64,000 bases of DNA, from assembly GCF_001887355.1 (NCBI RefSeq), contig NZ_MPIN01000003.1, positions 48,017-112,016 of the forward strand, in the 5' to 3' direction. This DNA is from Cystobacter ferrugineus. Its GTDB lineage: Bacteria; Myxococcota; Myxococcia; Myxococcales; Myxococcaceae. The notes beneath the pieces are model-generated. The model was not told where the DNA came from and made no database searches. It saw only the letters and a program-made list of their open reading frames with translations. Positions 16,929 to 26,121 of the stretch are shown here, piece by piece. Position numbers and translations under genes: made by a program. Positions within the stretch are counted from its first letter, which is position 1; each line of letters starts with the position of its first letter.

Positions 16929-18032
16929 CTAACCCGCCCTCCCCGTCTCCTCTCCCGAGGCCTCCACGAGCGCGTCGAGCATGACGGGCACGGTGCGCTC
17001 CAGCTCCTCGGGGTGCAGGCGGAACCACTTCGCCACGAGCAGCACCTCCTGGGCCTCGTGGGCGCGCAGGCCGATCATCCGGGGCTCCGGCCTCTCGAAA
17101 ATCTCACGCACCTGCTCCTCCAGGACGCGCCGCGCCTCGGGCGAGCCGGGCACCGCGGACTCCGCGCGCACGCTGCCCCGGCGGATGACGTAGACGCGGT
17201 CCTCTCCCGCCTCTCCCGGCACCGTGTAGACGAAGGACAGCCGCTCCACGAACTGGCCCACCCGCAGCAGCTCGTCCCGCACGCCCTCCAGCGACTCCGA
17301 GCGATCCCTCAGCTCGGCGGCGTATTCGAATTGCAGGCGCCGGGAGGCCAGCGCCATGCGCTCGCGCAGCAGGACGAGCGGCTGGTCCGTCAACCCATTC
17401 AAGAAGTCACGCGCGAGAGAGACGCGCGTCTGGTACTCGGCGCGCGTGCTGCCTCCCGCGCACGGCGCGATGCAGCGGCCCGTCTGGCCCCGCATGCAGC
17501 GCGGATCCTCCTGGACGCGGAACAGCTCGAATTGATCCGCCAGCCGCATGGGCGTGTCCGACGCACAGTCGCGCAGCTCCAGCAGGTCGCTCACCGCGCG
17601 CACCGCCTCGCTGGCGCGGTGCCGTCCGCGGATGGGACCGAAGTACTCGGCCCCGTCGTGGATGACGTGGCTGGCCACCAGCAGCCGGGGCACCGGCTCG
17701 CGCGTGAGCTTGATGAAGCACAGCGAGTTGTCGCGCTTGTGCTCCACGTTGTACGGCGGCCGCCAGCGCTTGATGTGGCGGAACTCCTGCAACAGGGCGG
17801 CGAACTCGCTCGGCGTGTACTCCCACTCCACGCCGTGCGCGTACCCGATGATCTCCGCCGCCTTCTCGCCCCGCTGCGCGCGGAAGTAGGACAGCAGCCG
17901 GGTGCGCACGCGCACGGACTTGCCCACGTAGAGCACCTCTCCCGAGGGCCCGCGCATGCGGTACACCCCGGGGCGGTTCTCCGCGCGCGCGCGAACCTCC
18001 GCGCGCAGTTGTTCGACGCGTGATGCGCTCAT
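16929..18032 (-). CDS. UvrC-like GIY-YIG endonuclease lacking the C-terminal nuclease (Cho-like)
   Basis: A 367-residue protein equal to roughly the N-terminal half of UvrC. The GIY-YIG nuclease domain is at residues ~20-105 (PGVYRMRGPSGEVLYVGKS...PPYNVEHKRDNS). Next come four cysteines spaced as in UvrC (RDCASDT, then PRCMRGQTGRCIAPC), the ligands of the UvrC iron-sulfur cluster, and a UvrB-binding UVR-like helix (RRLQFEYAAELRDRSESL). The endonuclease V-like domain and the HhH pair of full UvrC (~610 residues) are missing; the C-terminal 110 residues are different. It may make the 3' incision in excision repair like Cho. ATG 18032 is chosen; GTG 18047 is possible. Confidence 0.8.
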   Translation of the reverse strand: MSASRVEQLRAEVRARAENRPGVYRMRGPSGEVLYVGKSVRVRTRLLSYFRAQRGEKAAEIIGYAHGVEWEYTPSEFAALLQEFRHIKRWRPPYNVEHKRDNSLCFIKLTREPVPRLLVASHVIHDGAEYFGPIRGRHRASEAVRAVSDLLELRDCASDTPMRLADQFELFRVQEDPRCMRGQTGRCIAPCAGGSTRAEYQTRVSLARDFLNGLTDQPLVLLRERMALASRRLQFEYAAELRDRSESLEGVRDELLRVGQFVERLSFVYTVPGEAGEDRVYVIRRGSVRAESAVPGSPEARRVLEEQVREIFERPEPRMIGLRAHEAQEVLLVAKWFRLHPEELERTVPVMLDALVEASGEETGRAG

Positions 18033-18100
18033 GACCGAAGAGCGCACCTATAACGTGCTCCCTCAGCGCATTCGGGCAGGCGGGTGGACGGGCCCTGGGC

Positions 18101-19654
18101 TCACTGGTCGTCGCACGGAGTGCCCAGGCGGGCGCCCGTGTACACCCCGAGCTCGTTGTAGATGAGCGGCAGGTTCTCCTCGACGGGCACCGTGCGCAGC
18201 TCCGTGCGCTTCTTGTTCTCGATCCACAGCGAGGGCTGATCCTTCTGCACGACGAGCCGCAGCTCGCCCCGCTTCGTCGAGAAGATCTCCCCCTCCGAGT
18301 CGGAGACCACGTCCTTCATCTTCTGCACCTGGAGGTTGCCCTTGGGCCCGATGGAGACGCGGAAGTTGCGCTCCTCTTCCTTCTTGAAGCCGCGCTCCAC
18401 CAGGTAATAGCGCCCCTTCTGATCTCTCAGCAGCGCGTAGGGCACGTACTTCTGGGGGTTGGGCTCGAAGGTGGCCTTGGTCAGCATCGCCTCCGTCTGC
18501 TCGGCGTCGACCCACGAGAACGGAATGGTGCGCTCGCCACAGCGCACCACGCAGGTCTTCTTCTCCTCGTCCAGCTTCACCTCCGAATACAGGCCCATGT
18601 CGAGCCCGCGGAACGAGTGGTTCATCGTCTTGTTGTAGAAGCGCGGCTCCAGGAAGTCGTAGCCGGTGAGGCCCCAGGGCGGAGGGGCGACCTGGACGAA
18701 GCGCTGGCCGTCTCCGTAGGAGAGCTGGACGGAGTGCGTCTCGTCGGGCCGCACGAGGACGTAGTGTCCCTTGCCATCCGAACACGCGTGGGTCTTCTCC
18801 AGGACCATCCGCGCGGCGAGCTTCTCGCCCCCGCCACGGGTGGACTCGAGGGTGTCCAGCAACGCCTTGGTGGCGAACTCCTCCTGATTCGACGCGTCCT
18901 TGGCCGTCGTCCACGTGAGCCGGCCCGACTCCACCTTCACGGCCGGTGCGTCTCCGAAGCGGCAGCTCGCCTCCTTGATTCGCGTCTGGACCACCTTCTT
19001 CGCCTCGGCCGACGTGCACAGCTTGCGCAGCGAATCGAGCGGGGCCTCGCAATAGGAGGCGATGCTGTACTCCTTGATCAGCTCGTCCGGGATGCTGGCC
19101 CACTCCACGAGCCCCACCGTCTGGGAGCCGCACGCCTCGTTCATGCGCTTCACCGACCTGGCGAGAGCGCTCTCGACCTGGGCCTCCTCGCCCTTGCGAT
19201 CGAAGGCCATCAGGCGGGTGAGCAGCCCCTGCGACTTCTGCTTCTGATGCAGCGCGTACACCTCCTCGCCCTTGAGCGCGCGGGTGCGTTCGTCATCGAA
19301 GGTCACCGCGGTGTCGTCACGCCGGCCCGGCACGTTCACGTAGTAGGCCCGGCGCGAGCCCGAGACGTGCAGGTACAGGGAGACAAAGCGGCGGCCATGC
19401 AACTGGGTGACGTAGCGCACGTCCTGGCCCGACGTCTCCACGTCGTAGGGGAGTACCTTGCCATCCAGTTCGCTGTCGGTGCCCTGCACCAGGACGATGG
19501 CCTTCTTGTCGTCCGCGGGCGTGAGCGGAATGGCCGTCACGAGCTCGCCGTTCGGACCGGCGAACACCTTGCCCGGCTCGATGGGCGCGGCCGCCCGGGC
19601 AGAACCTGATTCCAATACCGCGACCACGGCCAACATCGCCACGATGACTCTCAC
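18101..19654 (-). CDS. Secreted protein of unknown function
   Basis: A 517-residue protein with a signal peptide (MRVIVAMLAVVAVLESGSARA) and GTG start behind AGGAG six bases upstream. No family recognised. The mature part has paired cysteines (ACGSQT, SYCEAP, KLCTS, SCRFG, HACSDG, TCVVRCGER, GTPCDDQ) that could form disulfides, and no internal membrane segments, so it is probably periplasmic or outer-membrane associated. The last ~250 residues are rich in beta-strand-like alternation (GRYYLVERGF, GELRLVVQKD, PSLWIENKKR). It follows the kinase gene at 19710 by 55 bp on the same strand and may be co-transcribed with it. Confidence 0.65.
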   Translation of the reverse strand: MRVIVAMLAVVAVLESGSARAAAPIEPGKVFAGPNGELVTAIPLTPADDKKAIVLVQGTDSELDGKVLPYDVETSGQDVRYVTQLHGRRFVSLYLHVSGSRRAYYVNVPGRRDDTAVTFDDERTRALKGEEVYALHQKQKSQGLLTRLMAFDRKGEEAQVESALARSVKRMNEACGSQTVGLVEWASIPDELIKEYSIASYCEAPLDSLRKLCTSAEAKKVVQTRIKEASCRFGDAPAVKVESGRLTWTTAKDASNQEEFATKALLDTLESTRGGGEKLAARMVLEKTHACSDGKGHYVLVRPDETHSVQLSYGDGQRFVQVAPPPWGLTGYDFLEPRFYNKTMNHSFRGLDMGLYSEVKLDEEKKTCVVRCGERTIPFSWVDAEQTEAMLTKATFEPNPQKYVPYALLRDQKGRYYLVERGFKKEEERNFRVSIGPKGNLQVQKMKDVVSDSEGEIFSTKRGELRLVVQKDQPSLWIENKKRTELRTVPVEENLPLIYNELGVYTGARLGTPCDDQ

Positions 19655-19709
19655 GTCTGTCTCCTGTGGGGTAAGGCGCCAGGGGAGGAGTCCCGGCTGG
19701 CGCGGGTGC

Positions 19710-21359
19710 TCAGAACTCGATCTCGTGCTTCTCGCAGTCCCGCCTCACCGTCGCGAGTTCCTCGGGGGACAACCGGCTCCTGCCTTCACGCCACTTCGCG
19801 TTCGCGTTGGCGAGGTCTCCCTGGCCGCAGAAAGCACGAATCATCACGACGAAGGACTCGGCGGTGAGCTGGGTGCGCTGGCTGAGCCGGGCGAGACGGA
19901 TGGCCTCCTGGCGGTCGCCAGCGGTCAGCGCGCGCTCCGCCTCCGCCAACTGTCGCCGCAGTGGCTCCGGGAGCGGTGGGCGTACGGGCGCGGAGGGTTT
20001 CGCGGGCGCGGAGGGCGGCGTCGGGGGATAGAGAGCCACCGTCGCCACGGGGCTGGCGGGTGGAGCGAGCGCGAGGACCGGGGAAGCGGCGTGCTCGGAG
20101 GACGGTCCCTTCCGCGCGGTATCCCCCGACACGACGGTGGCGGCGGACGGTGCAACGGGCGCCATCGGGGGGATGGGAGGCGGCGAGCGCATCATCCACC
20201 ACGCGGCGGCCGCGAGACCCACCAGGAGCGCCCAGCCCATGCCCACGACCCACTTCGGCACCGGTCGGGCCCCGCGGATTTCCCCGGGAGGGATTCCAAG
20301 AGGCGCGGAGGCGCTCCCGGGTGGCACGGATGCCCCGGCGCGCACCGTCCGCGCGGGCACGTGTGTGGGCTCCACCCCCTGCCCGTCCATGCTGAAACGG
20401 CTCGTTCCCGCCGCCACCGCCGCCATTCTCGGGTTCGATGGCACGAACACCCTGGGCATCGCGGTCCTGGACAGGGACAGGAGCGGCTTTCCGGTCAGCT
20501 CCTGGATGAAGGCCGTGACATCCGCGTGACGGTCCCCCGCGCTCTTCGCCAGGGCACGCTCCACCGCGGAGAGCACGTGCTCGGGCAGCCCGGGGTGCAG
20601 GAGCACGAGGGGCTCGGGTTGCGTGTGGACGATGCGGAAGAGCACCTGGTGGATGCCATTCTCCTCCCCCTCGAACGGAGACCGGCCCGACAGCATCTCG
20701 TACACGATGCACCCGAGCGCGAAGAGATCCGCGCGCGCGTCCACCTCGCTGTTCCTGCCCATGGCCTGCTCGGGCGCCATGTACTGGGGAGTGCCCAGCA
20801 ACACCGAGTCCTGCGTCTGGAGCGTCTGGGAGGCGAGCATCTTCGAGACGCCGAAATCGAGCAGCTTCACCCGCTCGCGCACGGTGCCCCCGAAGTCCGT
20901 GGGGACGAGCAACACGTTGGCGGGCTTGAGATCCCGGTGCACGACGCCCGCGCGGTGGGCCGCCGCGAGCCCCGAGCCGATCTGCCGCGTGAAAAACATC
21001 ATCTCCTCGAGCACCAGGGGGCCACGCTCCAGCCGCTGTTCGAGGCTCTCGCCGCGCAGGTACTCCATCACCAGGAAGGGCGTGCCGTCCTCCAGGGTGT
21101 TGAAGTCGAGCACCTCGACGATGTTCGGATGGCCGAGCCGCGAGGCGATCTCCGCCTCCCGGCGGAAGCGCGCGTACTGCTCCGGGGAGAGGTCCGCCCC
21201 GCCGCGCAGCACCTTGACGGCGACCTGCCTGCCGGGAAGCCGGCGATGGCTCGCGAGGTAGACGGCGCCCATGCCCCCCTTGCCGAGCAGCGAGGTGAGC
21301 TCATACGTGTCTCGCAGCACCGAGCCCACGCGCACGTCACTGGCAGCAGGTTGGGTCAT
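19710..21359 (-). CDS. Membrane Ser/Thr protein kinase (Hanks type)
   Basis: A 549-residue receptor-like kinase. Kinase domain at residues ~15-280 with all key motifs: glycine loop LLGKGGMGAVYLA, VAVK lysine, catalytic loop HRDLKPAN, DFGVSKM and the GTPQYMAPEQ activation-segment end. A Pro-rich linker follows, then a single membrane helix (VVGMGWALLVGLAAAAWWMM, ~365-385) and an extracytoplasmic C-terminus with a helical region (RRQLAEAERALTAGDRQEAIRLARL) that looks TPR-like. It should therefore sense something in the periplasm. ATG 21359 (MTQPAASDV) is preferred over an upstream in-frame start. It lies 42 bp behind the O-antigen ligase gene on the same strand. Confidence 0.9.
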   Translation of the reverse strand: MTQPAASDVRVGSVLRDTYELTSLLGKGGMGAVYLASHRRLPGRQVAVKVLRGGADLSPEQYARFRREAEIASRLGHPNIVEVLDFNTLEDGTPFLVMEYLRGESLEQRLERGPLVLEEMMFFTRQIGSGLAAAHRAGVVHRDLKPANVLLVPTDFGGTVRERVKLLDFGVSKMLASQTLQTQDSVLLGTPQYMAPEQAMGRNSEVDARADLFALGCIVYEMLSGRSPFEGEENGIHQVLFRIVHTQPEPLVLLHPGLPEHVLSAVERALAKSAGDRHADVTAFIQELTGKPLLSLSRTAMPRVFVPSNPRMAAVAAGTSRFSMDGQGVEPTHVPARTVRAGASVPPGSASAPLGIPPGEIRGARPVPKWVVGMGWALLVGLAAAAWWMMRSPPPIPPMAPVAPSAATVVSGDTARKGPSSEHAASPVLALAPPASPVATVALYPPTPPSAPAKPSAPVRPPLPEPLRRQLAEAERALTAGDRQEAIRLARLSQRTQLTAESFVVMIRAFCGQGDLANANAKWREGRSRLSPEELATVRRDCEKHEIEF

Positions 21360-21401
21360 GGAAGGAACGCGGGCCCGTTCCAGGGCTCGCATCCCGAAGA
21401 C

Positions 21402-22649
21402 TTAGCCCGCCTGCGTCCCGCTTCGCCAGTCGACCCCGCGGCGCGCGCTCAGGCCAATGCCCAGCAGGAGCACCAGCGCCTGAGCGGCCTGGACATGGAA
21501 GAGCGGATCATGCAGCAGGGACAGCAGACAGAAGAACCCGAGCGCCCCGAGCGCCCCCAGTCCCTCGGGGCGGCCCCGGGGCATGCGCCAGGCGAGCCAG
21601 CCGAGCAGCGCCACGAAGAGCAGCGCCCCCGGCACGCCCGTCTCGGCGGCCATGCTGAGGTACTGGTTGTGGGACTTGCCGGGGTGCTCACGGGCCTGCT
21701 CGGGCATGTCCGGGGTGGCGTACTTGCGTGCCTGGAAGCGCCCCGGGCCCACGCCCGTCACCGGGTGTTGACGCACTGCGCGCAGGCCCGTCTCCCGCAG
21801 CGCCGGCCGGTTGCCCGAGCCCGAATCGGAGCCACTGTCGAGGAAGCGCTCGCGCAGGGGCCGGTTGAGCGCCAGCGTGAGCACGGCCAGGGTCAGCACG
21901 GCGGCGCACGTGGGCAGGGCCACCCGCCGGGGCAGGCCGAGCAGCACCACCCCGCCCATCACCACCACCAGCGCCACGCTGCCCGCGCGGGCATAGGGAA
22001 AGAGGCCCACGGAGACGAGCCCCACGCCCGCCACCGCGAGCGCCGCCCACTGCCGCCGCCCTCGCAGGCGCAAGCCCACGCCCAGGGCGAACACCGCCAC
22101 CATGCCTCCGATGTGAGAGAACTTCAGCCGGTGGAAGAGCAGCCCTCCGGCCATGAAGCGGTGCTCCGCGCCGACGACGGGTTCGTAGACCCGCTCGAAT
22201 GGCAGGCGCGTCCAGGCCAGCGGAGCCCAGGTCTCCAGCGGGGGCCACACACCGAAGTGCTGGAGTCCCGCCACCGCGCACGAGACGAGGAACAACCCGC
22301 CCAAGACCCACGCGAGCCGCATCCGCCGTGCGTCCGACAGGAAGCTGAAGGCCACCGCCGCCACGGGAATGCCCACGAAGTCCAGCAGGCGCGCCACGCC
22401 CGTGCCGCTCGGCGGGTGTCCGGCCAACGTGGGGATGAGCAGCGCCCACGCGAGGAACACCCCGAGCGGCACCCAGGCACGCACGGCTCCGCGCACCGTG
22501 ACGCCCTCCTGCCGGGCCACCACCAGCGCCCCCAACGCACTGCCCGCGAACCCCACCGCCGCGAGGCCCTCCAGGAAGAGGCACCCCACGCCCCAGAGGA
22601 GCATGAACGCGAACAGCACGCGCTCGAGCACGTCCCGGCGCACGCTCAT
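21402..22649 (-). CDS. O-antigen ligase family membrane protein
   Basis: A 415-residue polytopic membrane protein (about ten hydrophobic segments) of the Wzy/WaaL O-antigen ligase family. The diagnostic block is the periplasmic loop with RAVRQHPVTGVGPGRFQ...HPGKSHNQYLSMAAETGVPGALLFVALL, containing the conserved Gly-rich turn and HNxYL. Such enzymes join undecaprenyl-linked O-antigen to lipid A-core. Its start overlaps the end of lptG by four bases, so lipopolysaccharide export and O-antigen ligation genes are co-expressed here, which supports the ligase rather than polymerase reading. Confidence 0.85.
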   Translation of the reverse strand: MSVRRDVLERVLFAFMLLWGVGCLFLEGLAAVGFAGSALGALVVARQEGVTVRGAVRAWVPLGVFLAWALLIPTLAGHPPSGTGVARLLDFVGIPVAAVAFSFLSDARRMRLAWVLGGLFLVSCAVAGLQHFGVWPPLETWAPLAWTRLPFERVYEPVVGAEHRFMAGGLLFHRLKFSHIGGMVAVFALGVGLRLRGRRQWAALAVAGVGLVSVGLFPYARAGSVALVVVMGGVVLLGLPRRVALPTCAAVLTLAVLTLALNRPLRERFLDSGSDSGSGNRPALRETGLRAVRQHPVTGVGPGRFQARKYATPDMPEQAREHPGKSHNQYLSMAAETGVPGALLFVALLGWLAWRMPRGRPEGLGALGALGFFCLLSLLHDPLFHVQAAQALVLLLGIGLSARRGVDWRSGTQAG

Positions 22650-23746
22650 CCCCCACCCCTGCCCAGGCGGCCCTCACCGCGCAACCACAGCAGGGCCGCG
22701 GCCACGACGAGCAGGGCGACGGGGAACCACGCCGCCAGCACGGGCGACAGCCGCTCGGAGAGCACCAGCGTCCGGGCCACCACCATCAGGCCCCACATGA
22801 TCACCGAGATGAGCAGCCCCTCGACGAGCGCCACCGTCAGGTTGCCCTTGCGTCCCGGCCGCAGCGCCAGGCCCACCGCCAGCAGCGCCGCGGGCAGACC
22901 CGCCAGCGGATAGGCGAAGCGGTTGTGGAGCACGAGCGAGAACTGCCGCGTCGCCAGGCCCACCTCTCCGCGCGCGGTGATCTGCTCGCGCAGCACCGGC
23001 ACCCGCATCTGCTCGGGCCGGCCCGGACGGATGCGGAAGGTCCTCGCGCTGGCGCCCAGGTCGTACTCCACCTCGTCCAGCTCGCGCACCGAGGACTGGC
23101 CATCGCGCGTGAAGGTGCGCTCCACCACGCCCTCCAGCTTCCAGCGTGTGCCCTCCACGGGGCGCATGCTCCGGGCGTCCACGCGCCGCGCGAGCCGGAA
23201 ATCCGGCGTCACGGTGAGGATGGCCACGTCCACGAAGCCCTCCTGCGCGCTGCCGCTGCGCAGGTAGAAGATGTGATCTCCCCGGCGGAACCACTGCTTG
23301 GGCGTGTGGTACATGCCCCAGTCGCCCCAGCGGTTGAAGCGCTGGGTGGTGATCTCATCCACGCGGATGCCCGCCTGTACCACCACCCACTCGTCGAAGG
23401 CGATGAGCCCCACGCACGCCAGGGCCACGCACACCCCCACCGGCAGGTAGAGCGCCTTGGGGCCGAAGGACAAGGCGCGCATCGCCGTCACCTCGCCGCG
23501 CTTGCGCAGCGAGGACACCGCCGCCCCGGCCGCGAGCAGCAGCGCCGCCGGCCCGAGCTGCTGCACGCACAGCAGCGCCTTGTTCGCGTAGAGCACGACG
23601 ACGCTCCACACCCAGCCCTCGCCGGTGTACATGCGCGAGCGGTCCACGAAGTCCACCACCAGGAACACCGTGACCAGGGCGCAGAGGATGCCCACCGCGA
23701 AGCCCAGGTACGTGCGGACCACGTAGCGGAAGAGCGTGGCGCTCAC
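22646..23746 (-). CDS. lptG: LPS export permease LptG
   Basis: A 366-residue YjgP/YjgQ-family permease: membrane helices at the N-terminus (LFRYVVRTYLGFAVGILCALVTVFLV), an ~150-residue periplasmic beta-jellyroll part (YHTPKQWFRRGDHIFYLRSG...GVVERTF) and three helices at the C-terminus (FAYPLAGLPAALLAVGLAL and following). With LptF and LptB it forms the ABC transporter that pulls lipopolysaccharide out of the inner membrane. It is placed second behind lptF with a four-base overlap (GTG start). I assign LptG by position and by the motif arrangement; F/G assignment in myxobacteria is not certain. Confidence 0.88.
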   Translation of the reverse strand: MSATLFRYVVRTYLGFAVGILCALVTVFLVVDFVDRSRMYTGEGWVWSVVVLYANKALLCVQQLGPAALLLAAGAAVSSLRKRGEVTAMRALSFGPKALYLPVGVCVALACVGLIAFDEWVVVQAGIRVDEITTQRFNRWGDWGMYHTPKQWFRRGDHIFYLRSGSAQEGFVDVAILTVTPDFRLARRVDARSMRPVEGTRWKLEGVVERTFTRDGQSSVRELDEVEYDLGASARTFRIRPGRPEQMRVPVLREQITARGEVGLATRQFSLVLHNRFAYPLAGLPAALLAVGLALRPGRKGNLTVALVEGLLISVIMWGLMVVARTLVLSERLSPVLAAWFPVALLVVAAALLWLRGEGRLGRGGG

Positions 23747-24855
23747 CGCACCGTCCCCGAGCGGTTGACGCGGTAGAGGGCCACGATGCCCACCGCGCAG
23801 AAGATGAGGTTGGTGAGCTGGCCCGCCAGGAGCAACGGCAGCCGCCCCTGCTGTCCCATCTGCTCGAAGACCCGCGTGAGCAGGTAGAAGAGCACGTAGC
23901 CCGCCAGCGTGAGCAGGAAGCCCCAGGCGCGTCCACCCTGCCGGCGGCCGATGGCCAGCGGCGTGCCCAGCAGCGCGAAGGACAGCGGCGCGAGCGCGTT
24001 GCCCAACCGGGTGTGCAGCGCCATGAGGAAAGGCCGGGGATCGCCTCCCGTGCGCTCGGCCTCTTCCGCGGCTTCCAGCAACTCGCCCGGGGTGAGTTCC
24101 TCCTTGGGGGAGCGGAAGCGGTTGCGCCGGCCCATCCTGCCCTCCACGCCCACGGCGATCTCCGCCTTCTCGAAGGTGACGACGGAGTAGGACGCCTCGC
24201 CGCGGTTGGCCCGGTGCGCCTCGCCATCGCCGAGCACCAGCGTCAGCACCTGCCCGGCGGTGCTCGTGTTCACCTGGCCCTGGTGCGCGAGCATCAGCAG
24301 CGGCGCGGACGGCTCGCGGTCATCGTGCAGCAGCACGTGCTTCCACTGGTGCTCCTCGCCCTCCACCTGCTCGGCGTAGAGGGTGAGGTTGGACAAATCC
24401 TCGTAGAAGACGCCGGGCTTCACGTCGCCCACGACGTTCTTCTTGATGATCTCCGCGACGAACTCCTTCACGCTGGTGAGCCCCCAGGGCTCGGCGGTGC
24501 AGGTGATGAGCAGCATCAGCGCGGAGAGCACGGCACCGATGAACAGGGGCCCGGTGATCAGCCGCACCGGGCCGATGCCGAGCGCCTGCAGGGCGGTGAT
24601 CTCCCTGTCCTCCGACAGGCGGCCCAGCCCCAGGAGGATGGCCAGGAGGAAGGCGATGGGCAGCGCCATCACCAGGAAGTGGGGCGACAGGTAGACGAGC
24701 AACCACCCCATGTCCCCGAGCGTCACCGCCGAGCCGAGGAGCACATCCGTGCCGCGCAGGAACTGCATGACGAACAGCAGGAGGAAGAGGAAGGCCACCC
24801 ACACCACCAGGGGGATGACCAGCTCCTTCAGCAGGTAGCGCGAGAGCAGGTTCAC
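23743..24855 (-). CDS. lptF: LPS export permease LptF
   Basis: A 370-residue YjgP/YjgQ-family permease starting at GTG (MNLLSRYLLKELVIPLVVWVAF). Membrane helices flank a periplasmic domain; the cytoplasmic coupling region LGRLSEDREITALQALGIGPVRL matches the LptF/LptG helix that contacts LptB, and the C-terminal helices begin at NALAPLSFALLGTPLAIG. It overlaps purD by four bases (GTGA) and lptG by four bases. lptB, lptA and lptC are not in the window. Confidence 0.9.
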   Translation of the reverse strand: MNLLSRYLLKELVIPLVVWVAFLFLLLFVMQFLRGTDVLLGSAVTLGDMGWLLVYLSPHFLVMALPIAFLLAILLGLGRLSEDREITALQALGIGPVRLITGPLFIGAVLSALMLLITCTAEPWGLTSVKEFVAEIIKKNVVGDVKPGVFYEDLSNLTLYAEQVEGEEHQWKHVLLHDDREPSAPLLMLAHQGQVNTSTAGQVLTLVLGDGEAHRANRGEASYSVVTFEKAEIAVGVEGRMGRRNRFRSPKEELTPGELLEAAEEAERTGGDPRPFLMALHTRLGNALAPLSFALLGTPLAIGRRQGGRAWGFLLTLAGYVLFYLLTRVFEQMGQQGRLPLLLAGQLTNLIFCAVGIVALYRVNRSGTVR

Positions 24856-26120
24856 GGCGTCACGGCGGGCGCGCCAAGCCCCTTGGCTCCGATGTCCCGG
24901 CGGAAGTGCATGCCGTCGAAGCGGATGCGCGCCACGGCGGCGTAGGCATGGTCACGCGCCTGGGCGAGCTCCGCGCCCCGCGCGCACACGGTGAGCACCC
25001 GGCCTCCGGCCGTCCGCCACGCGCCGTCCACGTCCGCCACGCCCGCGACGAACACCGGGCAGTCGGAGGTGACCGTGTCGATGCCCTCGATGCGCGCGCC
25101 CTTCCGGGGCGCTTCCGGATAGCCCTCGGCGGCGAGCACCACGCCCACCGAGGCGCCGGGATGCACCGCGAGCACCCGCGGCTCCAGCTTGCCCCGCGCG
25201 CACGCGTCCAGCAGCGGCAGCACGTCCTCGGCGAGCTGCATCATCAACACCTGCGTCTCGGGGTCGCCGAAGCGCGCGTTGAACTCCAGCACCTTGGGGC
25301 CGCGGGCGGTGAGCATCAACCCCGCGTACAGCGCGCCCCGGAAGGGAGTGCCCCGCCGCCGCAGCGTCGCCAGCGTCGGAGCGATCACCTGCTCACCCAC
25401 CTCGGCGAGCTGTCCGGCGGTCAGGAAGGGCGCGGGAGCGTACGCGCCCATGCCTCCCGTGTTGGGGCCCGTGTCCCCTTCCCCCACGCGCTTGTGGTCC
25501 TGCGCGGGAGGCAGGAGCACGTAGCGCTCGCCGTCGCACAGGGCGATGACGGACACCTCCTCGCCCTCCAGAAACTCCTCCAGCACCAGCCGCTGGCCGG
25601 CGCTGCCCATGGCACCCACCGCCCGCACCGCCTCACGCGCGGCCTCGGCGTTCTGCGCCACGATGACGCCCTTGCCCGCGGCCAGCCCGTCCGCCTTGAC
25701 GACGATGCGGCCCTGCGCCACCGCATACGCCTCGGCCTCGGCCAGGTCGGTGAACACCCGGTAGTCCGCGGTGGGCACGCCCGCCTCCACCATGATCTCC
25801 TTGGCGAAGGCCTTGGAGCCCTCGATGCGAGCGGCGGCCTCCACCGGCCCGAAGCACGGGATGCCCGCCGCGGCGAGCGCATCCGCCACGCCCGCCACCA
25901 GCGGCGCCTCGGGACCCACCACCACCAGGTCCACCGATTCACGGCGGGCGAACGCCACCACCGCGTTGGGATCCTGCGCATCCAAGGGCACGTTGGTGCC
26001 CACGCGCGCGGTGCCCACGTTGCCCGGTCCCACCCACAGCTTCGTGAGCCGCGGACTCTGGGACAGCTTCCACGCGAGCGCGTGCTCACGCGCGCCGGAG
26101 CCGAGGAGAAGAACCTTCAC
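24852..26120 (-). CDS. purD: Phosphoribosylamine-glycine ligase (GAR synthetase)
   Basis: A 422-residue ATP-grasp enzyme, full length for PurD (~420-430). It joins glycine to 5-phosphoribosylamine, step 2 of purine synthesis. Visible motifs: KVLLLGSGAREHALAWKL, GVVGPEAPL-type loop (VVVGPEAPLVAGVADAL), PCFGPVEAAARIEGSKAFAKEIM, VVKADGLAAGKGVIVA, GPNTGGMGAYAPAP and EFNARFGDPETQVLM. GTG start, one base after the TPR gene stop. Its placement between purH-TPR and lptFG in a tightly overlapping run ties purine synthesis to envelope genes in one transcript. Confidence 0.96.
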   Translation of the reverse strand: MKVLLLGSGAREHALAWKLSQSPRLTKLWVGPGNVGTARVGTNVPLDAQDPNAVVAFARRESVDLVVVGPEAPLVAGVADALAAAGIPCFGPVEAAARIEGSKAFAKEIMVEAGVPTADYRVFTDLAEAEAYAVAQGRIVVKADGLAAGKGVIVAQNAEAAREAVRAVGAMGSAGQRLVLEEFLEGEEVSVIALCDGERYVLLPPAQDHKRVGEGDTGPNTGGMGAYAPAPFLTAGQLAEVGEQVIAPTLATLRRRGTPFRGALYAGLMLTARGPKVLEFNARFGDPETQVLMMQLAEDVLPLLDACARGKLEPRVLAVHPGASVGVVLAAEGYPEAPRKGARIEGIDTVTSDCPVFVAGVADVDGAWRTAGGRVLTVCARGAELAQARDHAYAAVARIRFDGMHFRRDIGAKGLGAPAVTP

Positions 26121-26121
26121 G

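Noticed and set aside
19458..22913. Very long plus-strand frame (1151 codons) across kinase, O-antigen ligase and lptG genes
   Set aside because: It lies antisense to three well-supported minus-strand genes and its protein is Arg/His/Glu-rich shadow sequence.
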